Assembly: GCA_021613335.1 (NCBI GenBank)
Contig: JAJTWR010000263.1
Location: 2,504,001 to 2,568,000, forward strand
Direction: 5' to 3'
Source: Whitmania pigra
Taxonomy: Eukaryota > Annelida > Clitellata > Hirudinida > Haemopidae
DNA: 64,000 nt
Every line of letters begins with the position of its first letter. Positions within the stretch are counted from its first letter, which is position 1. The translations under genes and the position numbers were made by a program. Below the pieces are notes generated by a model that was not told the origin of the DNA, did not search any database, and saw only the letters and a list, made by a program, of their open reading frames with translations. Shown here one piece after another: positions 46,181 through 56,990 of this stretch.

Positions 46181-48441
46181 ACATCATCATCGACATTGTC
46201 TTCATCATCACCATCTTTATCGCCGTTGTTATTGTAAACAACAACATCATTTATTCGATCTTCCGGGTTCATTTAATATTCATGCTTTTATTTATTTATT
46301 TATTTTTTTATTTTCAGGCACTCATCAGTCATCATCCAATCTCCAAGTAAATCTTTGATGAATAATTTCTTAAATGTTTCAATTAAATACAATTGCAGAT
46401 GTTTAAGGTAGGAAATATTCATGGAAGGATATTAACATTTTAAAGCTAATTATTCTCGAATGACTGGTCATTTAATATTTATTACTTTGTTAATTATTCG
46501 TTATGATAATTACGAATAACTATGTAATTTATAATATATTAATCTTCATTGTGTTATTTATTGTGAAGGATATTTTATGTTTCTCACGACTCACAAGACC
46601 TGAAAATCTTCAGCTACATCACAAGCAATGAAACATCAAAAATTTTCAGATGCAACGTCTTCAAATCGTACAAAATGGTTGCTATTTTCAACCATTATGT
46701 TATTTTCAATAAACATCTTATCATCTTAGATTATATCATAATTTAAACGGGTTAAATTATATTTAAACTCTAACCGATCTTCAAGTTATTTTGTTTAATT
46801 TGTGTTTTCCTTCTGACAAACCATAATTTGATTTCAAATATGAATTTAGAATATTTTAAAGATGAATTTGTAAAATTTTAACCCCTCGTGTTACAAAAAT
46901 AACTCAAATGCACTTAAAACCGTCCAATCGATCGACAAAACTTCAGTCTCAAGCAGTTCAAATCGTGAAGACGATTGGTCAAGCATTTGACGTCTGCCAC
47001 AAGTTGTCCGTCGAGAGCAACAAACAGAATTGCGAAGCCCTTGGGAATTATGAATCATCCAATGTTGAGGAACATTTGTCGCCGCGTGAGTTCAACTTGC
47101 AATTGGAATGCTAACAACAATATGAGCTCAACTTTGGAAGCACATTATGACAGCCATTATCTTGTCTGAGTCGTTTGCTTGTTTCGCATAATCGACATCA
47201 TCGCCATCATTCCCACCGTCATCGACATCATCATCATCATCGCCATCGTCATCCTCACCGTCATCACCATCATCATCATCATCATCGCCGTCACCATGAT
47301 GGCTTCAAACGACAAGTTATTATTAACATCAGCAAATGAATTTAATTCGTAATTACCGTCAATAGGAAGGTGATATTCTCAGTGATTCCTCGCCTTCATT
47401 CTCAACTAATCAGCTCAAACAACATTCAAGTTAATAATAATAACTTATTATTATTAATTATATTTAATTAACTGTGACGAATGTTATGCAACAGGGACGT
47501 CATTTCAGCTGTTCCAAGGGTGGAACAAACCTTCGTAAAACATGAGTTGTTCTAAAGTCAGAAGGTTACCATCTCTAAAATAGACGTCCCCTGTTACGCA
47601 GCTAAATTTAATTTTGCAATTTCTCTCCAAATTGAAAAAAAAAGAATTCAAAGATTCTAAATAAAAACATTGAACATTTTGAGTGGCATCATGTTGTTAG
47701 AACAACAATCACATTTGTGAAACATTGCAGACTTTATTTTTTAACTCTGACAGGCGATTAAAACAAGGAATAATATTTTTTGTGCTGTTAACTGCAAGGA
47801 TAGATGAATGGGTGTTTAGGGGTTGGATGGATGGATGGATTGATGGATGGAATACTGATATCTAGGCTATTTTCCAGTTGAAGAACCATTGACAGCATCA
47901 ACTTCAAACATCTTCCAAGCTCCTCATCCAACAACAACAACAACTTTGGACTCAACCGACAAGTACAAAATAATGGGTTCAGTCACTCTTCCGGTATGAT
48001 ATCTCATCGCTTGAATCATCATCACCATCATCATCTCCATTGATTTCATCATCATCATCATCATCATTACCTCCATTGATTTCATCATCATCATCACCAT
48101 CATCACTATCATCACCTCTATTGATTTCATCATCATTATCATCATCATCACCAACATCAACATTACCTTGCTTTCATTATCCGCCAATTAAATCGACCAA
48201 TTAGTCAAGCAATGGCCACCCACACAATCGACTTCGCTTAGGACTCCCGCTCCTACAACGGATTCTTTCAAGCGGAACGATGGGATCGTCTGAAGCAACA
48301 GGTTGCTGAGCAGAAGCAGCAGAACGATTTGATTCTCATCCAGATGCAACTCATTCAAAACCAGCTGGAGGCAGAACATTCCTCCAGAATCAATGCCGAG
48401 GTAATCAATAACACGAGCATTAATTACGATAATGAAGAATC

Positions 48442-48524
<83 letters not shown>

Positions 48525-49388
48525 CGACGACGACGACAACGGCGGCGACGACGACGACGACGATGATGATGATGGTGATGACGATGATGATGATGATGAC
48601 GATGATGATGATGACGATGACGATGATGATGACGATGACGATACCGTTAATAATTAGAGAGAAAGTGTTTTTACGCTAACATCAATTGGTCACTTCTTCC
48701 GGAATAAATAATAATTGGTAAATAATTAATAAATATTAAAATTGGAAAACAAATTCAAACAAATTTAGCACCGTTTTTCTCATTAGGTGCAGATGCAGGA
48801 CCTGATGAGGGAAAACCAGAATCTTCTCTTCAGAATCCACTCCATGATGAGGCAACTTCTGCTCAGAAGTGACAACGTCATTGTAAGTTTCCGTGGTTAA
48901 TAATTATTTATTAATGCTTTACAAATTACAAATTATTTCATCGGATATCGAAACGCATGTTGTTATAACTTAACTAGCCATTGGATCGTTCAAATGTTCC
49001 AAATTATCTTTTAAAGGACGCCTCAAAAACGAACACAGTGACGAACAAGGAAATGGAATTTTCAGTTCAAAACGACGTTTCCTCGTCATCATTTGATGGA
49101 ACGTTTTTCCACCAATCACCCGACAGTGGTCATGACGACACCATCTCCAGCACGTTGTCTCGCTTCAGAAACGCCAATAACTGGCGTTCCTCCGCTTGTC
49201 AGTTTCAGCTTGTAGACGAAAGTGGCTTGAACGATGACAGAGAAAAATCGGAAGTAATTGAAAACAGCTTCCATCAGGAAAATTCCGCCATTTTAACGAC
49301 TTCGCCGATGCCTGGTTCTTCGCTCTTCACGGATTCCATGGGGTCCCCAAGAACCAACTTCTCCAAACATTTGCCTGTCGCTGGCTAA
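45377..49388 (+). CDS. NOS1AP: NOS1AP/CAPON-like PTB adaptor
   Basis: NOS1AP links neuronal NO synthase and Scribble-type complexes to other partners through an N-terminal PTB domain. Exons: 45377-45490, 45629-45700, 46006-46098, 46318-46346, 46569-46677, 46947-47085, 47878-47993, 48242-48400, 48787-48882, 48978-49388; phases agree, 445 residues. The PTB is unmistakable: [76 protein letters not shown]. It lacks part of the acidic KEWTWDESK segment found in vertebrates; the tiny 29-base exon stands in its place. A coiled coil ([30 protein letters not shown]) and a Ser-rich tail follow. The C-terminus LPVAG is not the PDZ ligand seen in vertebrate NOS1AP. Several introns are filled with ATC or GAT repeats. 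Confidence 0.92.
46107..46205. repeat. ATC microsatellite, NOS1AP intron 3
   Basis: About 28 ATC units with two CAAC interruptions, beginning about ten bases after the donor at 46099. Confidence 0.95.
47195..47296. repeat. ATC-rich microsatellite, NOS1AP intron 6
   Basis: Imperfect CATCATCG/CATCATC units, about 100 bases, same polarity as the intron 3 tract. Confidence 0.9.
48005..48165. repeat. ATC-rich microsatellite, NOS1AP intron 7
   Basis: ATC clusters in a longer unit containing CTCCATTGATTTCATCATC, three copies. Confidence 0.9.
48440..48645. repeat. GAT/GAC microsatellite, NOS1AP intron 8
   Basis: About 28 pure GAT units followed by GAC, GGC and mixed GAT/GAC units, ~200 bases in all. 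Its polarity is opposite to the tracts in introns 3, 6 and 7. Confidence 0.95.
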
Positions 49389-50514
49389 CCACATGCGACG
49401 TCTGATTTTCGTTGTTGGCATTCAAGTTATCGCAGAATCATTCGTCAGTTTTTAATGATTTTAATTTGTTGCGCTTTATAAACTCGACTGTGATTTATTA
49501 TTATCTTCAGTAAATTATGTTTTAAACAAATGTGCACGAAACTTAGTTTATATTCGTAAAGCAAAAGGACGGAAGGAATTTCCCATATGAATGTATCTTT
49601 AAAAAAAAAAACTCGAGTAAAAAGTTGTTGCGTATTTTTACGAAATTGGTAGGAAAGTTCTAAAGTTGAATGCCATGGATCGATCAACAGATTTAGATCA
49701 TATTATCTACAACTGCAATGATCTGATTACAATTAAAGATCTGAAGTTATTTTGGACTATATCGAAATGTGAATAGAGTATTTATGCGAGGAACATCATT
49801 CGAGCAGAAGCCCAATATTTCTTGAGACAATTTAAAAAGGTCACCAACTTCAGAGATACTTCAGCTTGGTCGACCAAAGTTTTTTATTTTAGAAAAGCTA
49901 AAATGATGTCTTTATTGTATTAATGTAATTTTCGATTCGGTTGAAATCTGTACGAAAGAAGAGGAGATTCAGAGAACGATGTTTGAGAATATATAAACTC
50001 TACAAAAATTAAATAACAATTTTAAAAAAATATGATCTTTAAAATAGTTAACTATCTCGGTAAAAATTTTAGTATCTTTAAATATAGGCTCTTCCCTGTT
50101 TCGATGTTATGAATACAAACGTGCTTCGCATACGTCGCAGCTCTTTAATTGTTTTTACATTTACACTAAATTTCAAAAAGGTGAACGGCGCTTAATTGAA
50201 GGTTTTGAAGTTTTCAAGTTTAATTGTAACAAATAATGCTTGCATTGTAACGCCGGTGTGGGGTTTCTGTTTGGTCAAAAAATTTCCAATTTTCGTCGGC
50301 TCATATCAAAATATTAATAGCAACTCCAGAACCATTGCGCCATTTCATAAATTATGTGAACACAATTAGACTTCAAAACAATATCGTTGCGAAATGTCAA
50401 ACATTCAATTAATAACTGATGTGTATTGCGGAATCGCAGCACATTTCAAGATTTATCATATTACTTAACAGCTGTACTGATACATTTAATTTTTTAGTTC
50501 TATCAATTGCAAAT
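49389..50514. other. NOS1AP-USP intergenic region
   Basis: AT-rich. It contains a plus-strand reading frame of roughly 97 codons interrupted by a single TAG (49620-49922), described separately. No other gene seen. Confidence 0.35.
49620..49922 (+). pseudogene. Reading frame with one internal stop, unknown
   Basis: One frame runs from after a TAA near 49618 to TAA at 49922 with a single in-frame TAG near 49776. The piece before the TAG includes MDRSTDLDHIIYN and LKLFWTISKCE; the piece after reads NIIRAEAQYFLRQFKK and SAWSTKVFYFRKAK. Composition on both sides looks coding. Either a decayed exon or chance in AT-rich DNA; no family recognised. Confidence 0.25.
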
Positions 50515-53500
50515 ATGACAAAAAAGAAGAAAACCCAGGAAGGAAATAAAAATGAAATTAATAATCTTGATTCGGGTAAAGTGATATGAACGGTTGAATT
50601 AATGTGTTATCTCACATTATATTGTTTTACTTCTTTTTCATTTAGTTTGCACCCACATGCAACAATCCATAAATGCTGCCCACTTGAGGAGAGGTCTCAG
50701 GGAGTTTTCGAAGCATGGAAAATGTCAGGTGAGGCAGAAATAATTTTGAAAATATTATTCAACTGTAAGGTACATTTTATAAATATATTTTTCTTCAGAA
50801 ATGTGATTCAGGCACAACAGAAGAATCTGCGTGCATTTACGTTTGTCTTCAATGCGGACATCAGGTACGACACGTTGCAACTGCACTCAAAGCATTTTGA
50901 TAACAATGCATTTATCTTTATTATATGCTACAGGGTTGCGATCGATCGACCGAGCACAAGCACGCCCTGAAGCACTTCCATATGGCCAGAAGTCATGCGT
51001 GTGCCATGAACACTGAAAACTTTAAAATATGGTTATTTATTTATTTATTTGATTAAAGTTCATTGCATCCCTAAGATGCTTTTTAATTAAAATATGGCTT
51101 GTGCTTGAATTGCTTAAATCCCAACATCGTACGGATAATTTGTTGCTCCTAGGCACGATGCGCATGCAGATCTAACACAACGATTTTGTGTTTCAATAAT
51201 TGACTTTAGTTAATTATCTTATTTTATGAGAATAAATCTTAATATTATTTCTTTACAGGCATAATTCCATTTAATGCTTTCTTTAATAACACAGGTGCTA
51301 CAAATGTGATGACTTCAAAACTTCCAGCCTTAAAATTGTACAGGAGTGCACTGATTTGATAAACAGACTTTTCACAACAGGTTTTTAATCTCCAACTTTA
51401 ATCATTTAAACTTGTCTTCGAATGTTTCAGATTTTATTTTGTTTAAAAACATTTCATGTTTCGACATTTCTAACAAAACTCGTCATCTTAAGAGTCTGAA
51501 GTGGAAGTACTTGATGTTACAAAGAGCGAGGAACTGCATTGCGAGGGAATCAAAGGTTCCATGACGCCTGTAAATCTCGATCAATTTTCAAAAATCAAGG
51601 TTAGACTTTTTATCGAGGTGAACTTGTTAAAGATTCGGTCAAATGTCGATTTAAAATTTCAAAGGGTCTTTCAAACCTCGGCAACACCTGCTTCTTCAAC
51701 TCGATCATGCAGGTGAATTTCATTCTTCACGGTTTTACTTTTGCATAATTCAGTTGTTTTGATTCTGTATTTTTAAATCAGTTTCCAGAGTATTATGTTA
51801 TTTTGGTTTCAACATGTACTTGATGAACATTAGAAATATCGGTTTTACTTTAATCATGCACTAATGTTACATTTGTAGGTTTAAATTTTTTCTGATTTTT
51901 ACATCAATTGATTTTCACTTACGACAAAATTTCAGAGCATCAATCAAACGCACCTGTTCGGAGAACATCTCAAGTCAAAAGACAATGCCGAGGTGATGTT
52001 GAACATTTACTCGAAGGAAGGAGAAGAGGAAGAAGGAGATGACGAACATTCTCGTGATGTCATAGAAGAGATGCCAGTATTTAAAAAAGTAATATCTCGT
52101 TAATTGAATTTTAATGAGTTCATGCGTGACCTATTTACCGCGCTTCGTACGATCTATGCAACATCTTAACATTATTTTTATTTTTAACAAAATTCTATCA
52201 GCAACTAAAACATCACGAACTTTCCCTTTTTTAGAAGTCACTCAAAGTGAAGCTGTCGGCCTCCACGGGACTGACGAAGTCGTTGCTTTCCTTTTACGAG
52301 GACATGAAGCCACAGAACAAAAAGAGCACCGTAATCTCTCCGGGCGCCCTCTTCGGAAACGTGTGCACGAAGTAAGATTCGATTTTTTTTTCTTTTCGAA
52401 CTCTCGTGTTGGCCGACTTATCGTCCGCTTTGATTGTTTGTTTTCGTTTTAATCAAGGGCTCCTCAGTTTCGAGGTTTTCAACAGCAGGACAGCCACGAA
52501 CTTTTGAGGCATTTGCTCGATGGAATCAAGGAGGAAGAAATCAAGGTCGCTATGATTCGTCGACGTTCATCCAATGAAATGACAATGTTTAATAATCTCA
52601 ACATTCCTTGTTTCAGAAATTACAAGCAGGGATCTTGGATGCTTACGGTGTCAACAAAAATGACAAGAACTCTCTCACAGATTTCAAAAAGAAGCAGATT
52701 AAAGGTTTATTGTTGTTTTTCTTGTGAATCAAAAATTCACTTTGAAATAAAAAATTCAATTTAAACTATAAATTCAATTCCAATTGATTCCAGCATTTGG
52801 AAGGTCAGCAAAGCATACCGCAGCGGACGAAGTGTTCGGCGGATGCTTCCTGAGCACTGTAACCTGCGATGAATGTCACAATGTCAGTTTGTGAGACTGC
52901 TTTTGAAATTAAAAATTGATTTTTAATATTTCTTTTTTACTTTTAAGCCCCATCAAGTCTACGAATCCTTCTTGGATATTTCTCTACCTATCTGTGCAAA
53001 CAAAATCATTGAGGTTGATCGAATAATTGATACCATAAGTCTGATAAATGCCTTGATGACACTTTTAATACTTATTTTATTCAGGAATCCATAGATGGCA
53101 AGGAGAAACCTGTGGGGAAGGTGTACAAAAAGAATGTGCAGGAGAAGGAGGAAAAGAGCAAGCACATGAGTAAAAAAGAAAGAATGAACTCTAAAAAGCT
53201 CAAGAAACAGGTGAATTGTTAATTTTTCAATTCGTACAATTTTGTATATTTAAAAATTAAAAATTGTTTTTAAAAATTCCTTGCAAACTCTTCAAATGAT
53301 TTTATAAATTTTTTGCACACTTTAAATGCCAAGGTGTTCAATGTTAGTTAATTAATGCAAGTGATGCAATGTTTGCGCTGCTAATTTACAGGGAAACAAG
53401 AAAAACAAAAGCAAAACATTGACCCTGAGTCAGTTTAACGAGATGCAAGAAGGCGGAAAAGATGAAGATGGCGAGGATGGCGATGAGGAGGAAGATGGCG

Positions 53501-55010
53501 ACGAACCAGCCGAACAGGATTTGGCTGAGGAGGTCATCTCCATGAACCTGATTGGTGGAGAGGAGAATTGTCCTGATGTTGAATCTAGTCATGTTTTGAG
53601 TTAGTTATTAAATGTAAATTTTAATGTTCATTTATGTATTTATTGCAAACCTAGATTAATATTCAAGCTTTAAAAAATCAAAGATACTCAAATGTTACTC
53701 AAAAGGAACATTTTCCCTTCAACTGAGACACAAATTGAGTCGCAACATTTAATAACGGTTTTAATAATGTTATTCATATGATTAGATGATATATATCAAA
53801 CATGTTTGTAATACTTTCAGTCAACGGACATGCCTGTGCTGATGATGAAGACGTAAGTCCACTTGCAAACAATACTGAAAATGACTGCAATCTTGCATCA
53901 CCGTCGACCGAAGAGACTGGAGAACATGATTCAGATGAAGACTACAATTATTGTTATCGGTCCATGTACGAGATGAGGCTGCAAGCCATGAATATGGCCA
54001 TGCTGCCTCTTGGTAAAAGGGACGAACAACAATCCTTTACCAGCAACTCTTCTGTTTCCTCTTGCCTGTATCAGTATACAAGTCCTGATTTGCTATTTGG
54101 CAGCAACAAATACCTCTGCAACTATTGCAACAAGAAATGCAAGGGTTTGTTTGACAAACATTTATTAGATTGTGGTCTCTGGATTTTTGTGGTTATTTTT
54201 ATGCTGTTATAATCATCGCGTGTCATTTAATTATATTTTATTCCATTGTATCAGGTGGCAAGAGTCCAATATACACAGTTGCAAGGAGGCAGGTCCTTAT
54301 TTTTGCACCACCGGCCATACTCACTCTCCACCTTAAAAGATTCCAACAGGTTTTTTAATAATTGAAATTTTTTTTAAATTTTTAAACAATTCTGCTACGA
54401 TTAACTTATGACCCTTACCATGCAATACCATCACATTTTAATGACTCTCTGATTAACCTGGTACTGATGAGTTGTTAATTAAATAATTAATTGTTATCTT
54501 TGTAATTTATCTGAAATTACTTAAAATAACTACTTTTTATTCGAACAGACTTTAACATCGTTTAGGAAGCTAAATGACCACGTCAATTTCACGGAGCTGC
54601 TGGACCTTGCTCCACACTGCAGTTGTTTAGCTCAGAATATAAGTACAGGCCAGGATAAAGTGTTGTACGCTCTTTATGCCGTGGTCGAGCACTCTGGCAG
54701 CATGAGGGGCGGCCACTATACCGCCTACGTTAAGATCAGAGAGGAAAACAAACAGTCGAAGAAGTTCTTGCAGACACTTTCACGTGAAAATTTCTCGTCC
54801 GGCCTTCTCGTCCAATTGATCCAAGAGAGACAAAAACAGCAGCAGCAGTCCACCACCAACCAGAAGTGCCCGACTATTTCCAATGGCCGTTCAACTCCTC
54901 CCCCTGGGAGATGGTTTCACATCAGTGACAGCCATGTTAGTGAGGTCAAGGACGTTTCGAATGTTTTGCGTTGTCAAGCCTACATCCTATTCTATGAAAG
55001 AATATTATGA
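50515..55010 (+). CDS. USP16: Ubiquitin carboxyl-terminal hydrolase 16/45
   Basis: USP16 removes ubiquitin from histone H2A and ribosomal protein; USP45 acts in DNA repair. Eighteen exons: 50515-50575, 50646-50728, 50799-50864, 50934-51031, 51295-51380, 51493-51599, 51665-51712, 51936-52088, 52235-52371, 52458-52545, 52617-52704, 52794-52882, 52948-53013, 53085-53210, 53392-53599, 53821-54144, 54255-54349, 54549-55010; phases all close to 794 residues. The N-terminal ZnF-UBP has CTHM, CLQCGHQGC, HALKHFHMARSHA and CYKCDD. The catalytic Cys box is GLSNLGNTCFFNSIMQ, followed by RGFQQQDSHELLRHLLDG. A long Lys- and acid-rich insert contains KKNKSKTLTL. Then LTLHLKRFQQ, the His box VVEHSGSMRGGHYTAYVKI, and the ending RCQAYILFYERIL. 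It fits the common ancestor of USP16 and USP45. Confidence 0.93.
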
Positions 55011-55958
55011 TAGCAATAAATGTTGCAAAAATACACTGTTTATGGCCTAGGAGACCTGATGGGTTATATCAATCAATCAATAAAGGCTGAAATTTCGGCT
55101 GGGTGATTCTTTAAGCTAGTGAATGAAACTAAAGTATTGAGTACAACAAAAAGTAATGTGACCTCGACTGATCTTACTCATCAAGATGACTATCGAGATG
55201 AGCTGAGTGAAGGTGAAATTCGGATGGAAGTACGTCTGGCGACTTGGAAATGGGCAGAAACGTTCTGACATGATTTCGATGGAAAGCAGTCGTAATTCCA
55301 ATCATCTTATTTTTTTGCGCCAGACTCTTAATTCTTTATCCTTAATATATTCTTAAAAATGGATTTCTTTATGTTGTATAGTTGATTCGTCAATACCGCG
55401 ATTATACACTCCACCCAATATATATAGGATGTACCCATTTTTTGATGATATCTCAAGCAATAATTCACAAAAATTTCTAAAATCTTAGTATGTTATGTAA
55501 ATAGTGCTTCCATTAATAAGCATTATTTTCAAACTTAGTAAAAAATCAAAATAATGTGTTTTTGCGGTGCCCAAAATTGTCATATTTCGTTTGTGCTGGG
55601 CGAGCGTTTAATTTTAAATGCCAAAAACTTGATAAAAGCCTTCTCAGTGAGGTTTTGATTAGACTCTACAAACTTTTGTTATTATGTTAATATTAGGTAA
55701 TAAATTTGAAAAATAAAGATTAATTATTATATAATATTGCGATATTCAAGCTCTTTGGATGGCGGTAATTAGCGTAGCTCACAAGTACATAAAACAGGAG
55801 AGTTTTTAAGAGAAATAAATAAATATAAGGGAAATGAAAGACTGGAATGGATCTAGTAATATTTCTGTTGATTTAGATAAATTAGCATTGAACACATATC
55901 GGATTAAGAAAAATAATCTTAAAGAGTTTTACACTCCACTTAATAGACATCCTGCGAA
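55011..55958. other. USP-kinase intergenic region
   Basis: No gene, RNA or clear repeat recognised. AATAAA near 55015 and 55079 may end the USP transcript. Confidence 0.35.
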
Positions 55959-56849
55959 ATGACTGCTGATAACCACGAAGTCAAGAATCAATTGGAGGAG
56001 ACGAATAATGCTAGAGTGTTCATAGTGGGAAAAGTTGTTGTGAACAGAAATGTAATTCTTGGAATGGGTGGCAGCGGAAAGGTATACCTAGGCCACAGTA
56101 CTCAAAACAAGGGCAATCTTTTGGCTGTAAAAGTGGCGACTGATGACAGTTTCAAGAAAAGCGAAGTGGATGTGATGCAAACCATGTCGGAGAAGAGCCA
56201 TGCCAACATAGTCCAGCTATTTGAGCATTCCATTGAAGGTGCACTTCATTACATAAGCATGGATTACTGCAACGGTGGCGACTTAACAAAACTCTTGCAT
56301 GAAGGTGGCAGCTTGACAATTGAAGAAACTAAATCCTTGAGCAGACAGATGGCTGATGCTTTATGCTATCTGAAGACAATGAATATTGTCCATAGGGACA
56401 TAAAGTTGGACAATATTTTTATCCATCATATTGACGAAATGAACCGGAAATGGCAAAATCGCATTTACAAAATAGGTGATTTTGGATCAAGTAAGTACTT
56501 GCCTGAAGGTAAATTGAAAAGAATAGTAGGAACGAGAGGCTATTGGGCTCCAGAAGTGGTTATGCGGGAAGGGTATACGAACATGGCAGATCTTTTCAGC
56601 ATAGGTGCGGTCTTGTTCAAGTGCTACTTTAGGAGGCTGCCCTTTAAAGAAGAGCCTATCAAAGATTATCTTCGTCAAGCTAAAAAAGGTCTCTCCTTAC
56701 AAGACAGTGTGGATGCAGACTTTAAAAACGTCTTACGTCTCACCCCAGGTTATAATGCAACACGTCTTCACAGTCATTTTGGTAATATATCGTACAACAA
56801 TTTTTCTGTTGTTCTTCTTCAGAGCATTTGTTTGAATCAAGTAGTTTGA
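55959..56849 (+). CDS. Intronless Ser/Thr protein kinase
   Basis: A single uninterrupted frame of 296 residues. Kinase motifs in order: Gly-loop GMGGSGKVYLG, catalytic Lys in LLAVKVA, Glu candidate in KSEVDVMQ, HRDIKLDNIFI, DFG in KIGDFGSSK, activation-segment GTRGYWAPEVV, and the helix-F Asp in MADLFSIGAVLF. All catalytic residues are present, so it could be active. The C-terminal lobe is short after helix F (the protein ends in LLQSICLNQVV), and no regulatory domain follows. In a neighbourhood where every other gene is split by many introns, a complete intronless kinase suggests a processed retrocopy. AATAAA motifs follow at about 56959. The parent family was not identified; features recall generic IKK/ULK-like kinases only loosely. 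Confidence 0.83.
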   Translation: MTADNHEVKNQLEETNNARVFIVGKVVVNRNVILGMGGSGKVYLGHSTQNKGNLLAVKVATDDSFKKSEVDVMQTMSEKSHANIVQLFEHSIEGALHYISMDYCNGGDLTKLLHEGGSLTIEETKSLSRQMADALCYLKTMNIVHRDIKLDNIFIHHIDEMNRKWQNRIYKIGDFGSSKYLPEGKLKRIVGTRGYWAPEVVMREGYTNMADLFSIGAVLFKCYFRRLPFKEEPIKDYLRQAKKGLSLQDSVDADFKNVLRLTPGYNATRLHSHFGNISYNNFSVVLLQSICLNQVV

Positions 56850-56990
56850 AGGACTGTTGTTACGCAATCGCAAACTTTCCCTTGAAAGCATGTATTCCGA
56901 ATTAAATTTTATTTGTATAATTTCAAAGATATTAATGGAGAAAATAATAAACTCCCCACAAAATAAATTAGTAAGAATTAAATAAACATC

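Noticed and set aside
46057..46272. Long frames of poly-Asp, poly-Met, poly-Ser or poly-Ile across the ATC repeat, both strands
   Set aside because: They are translations of a microsatellite inside a NOS1AP intron with no splice context of their own.
48329..48679. Open frame with a long Met/Thr run continuing from a NOS1AP exon
   Set aside because: The exon ends at a clear donor at 48401 and phase continues at 48787; the run is the intronic GAT repeat.
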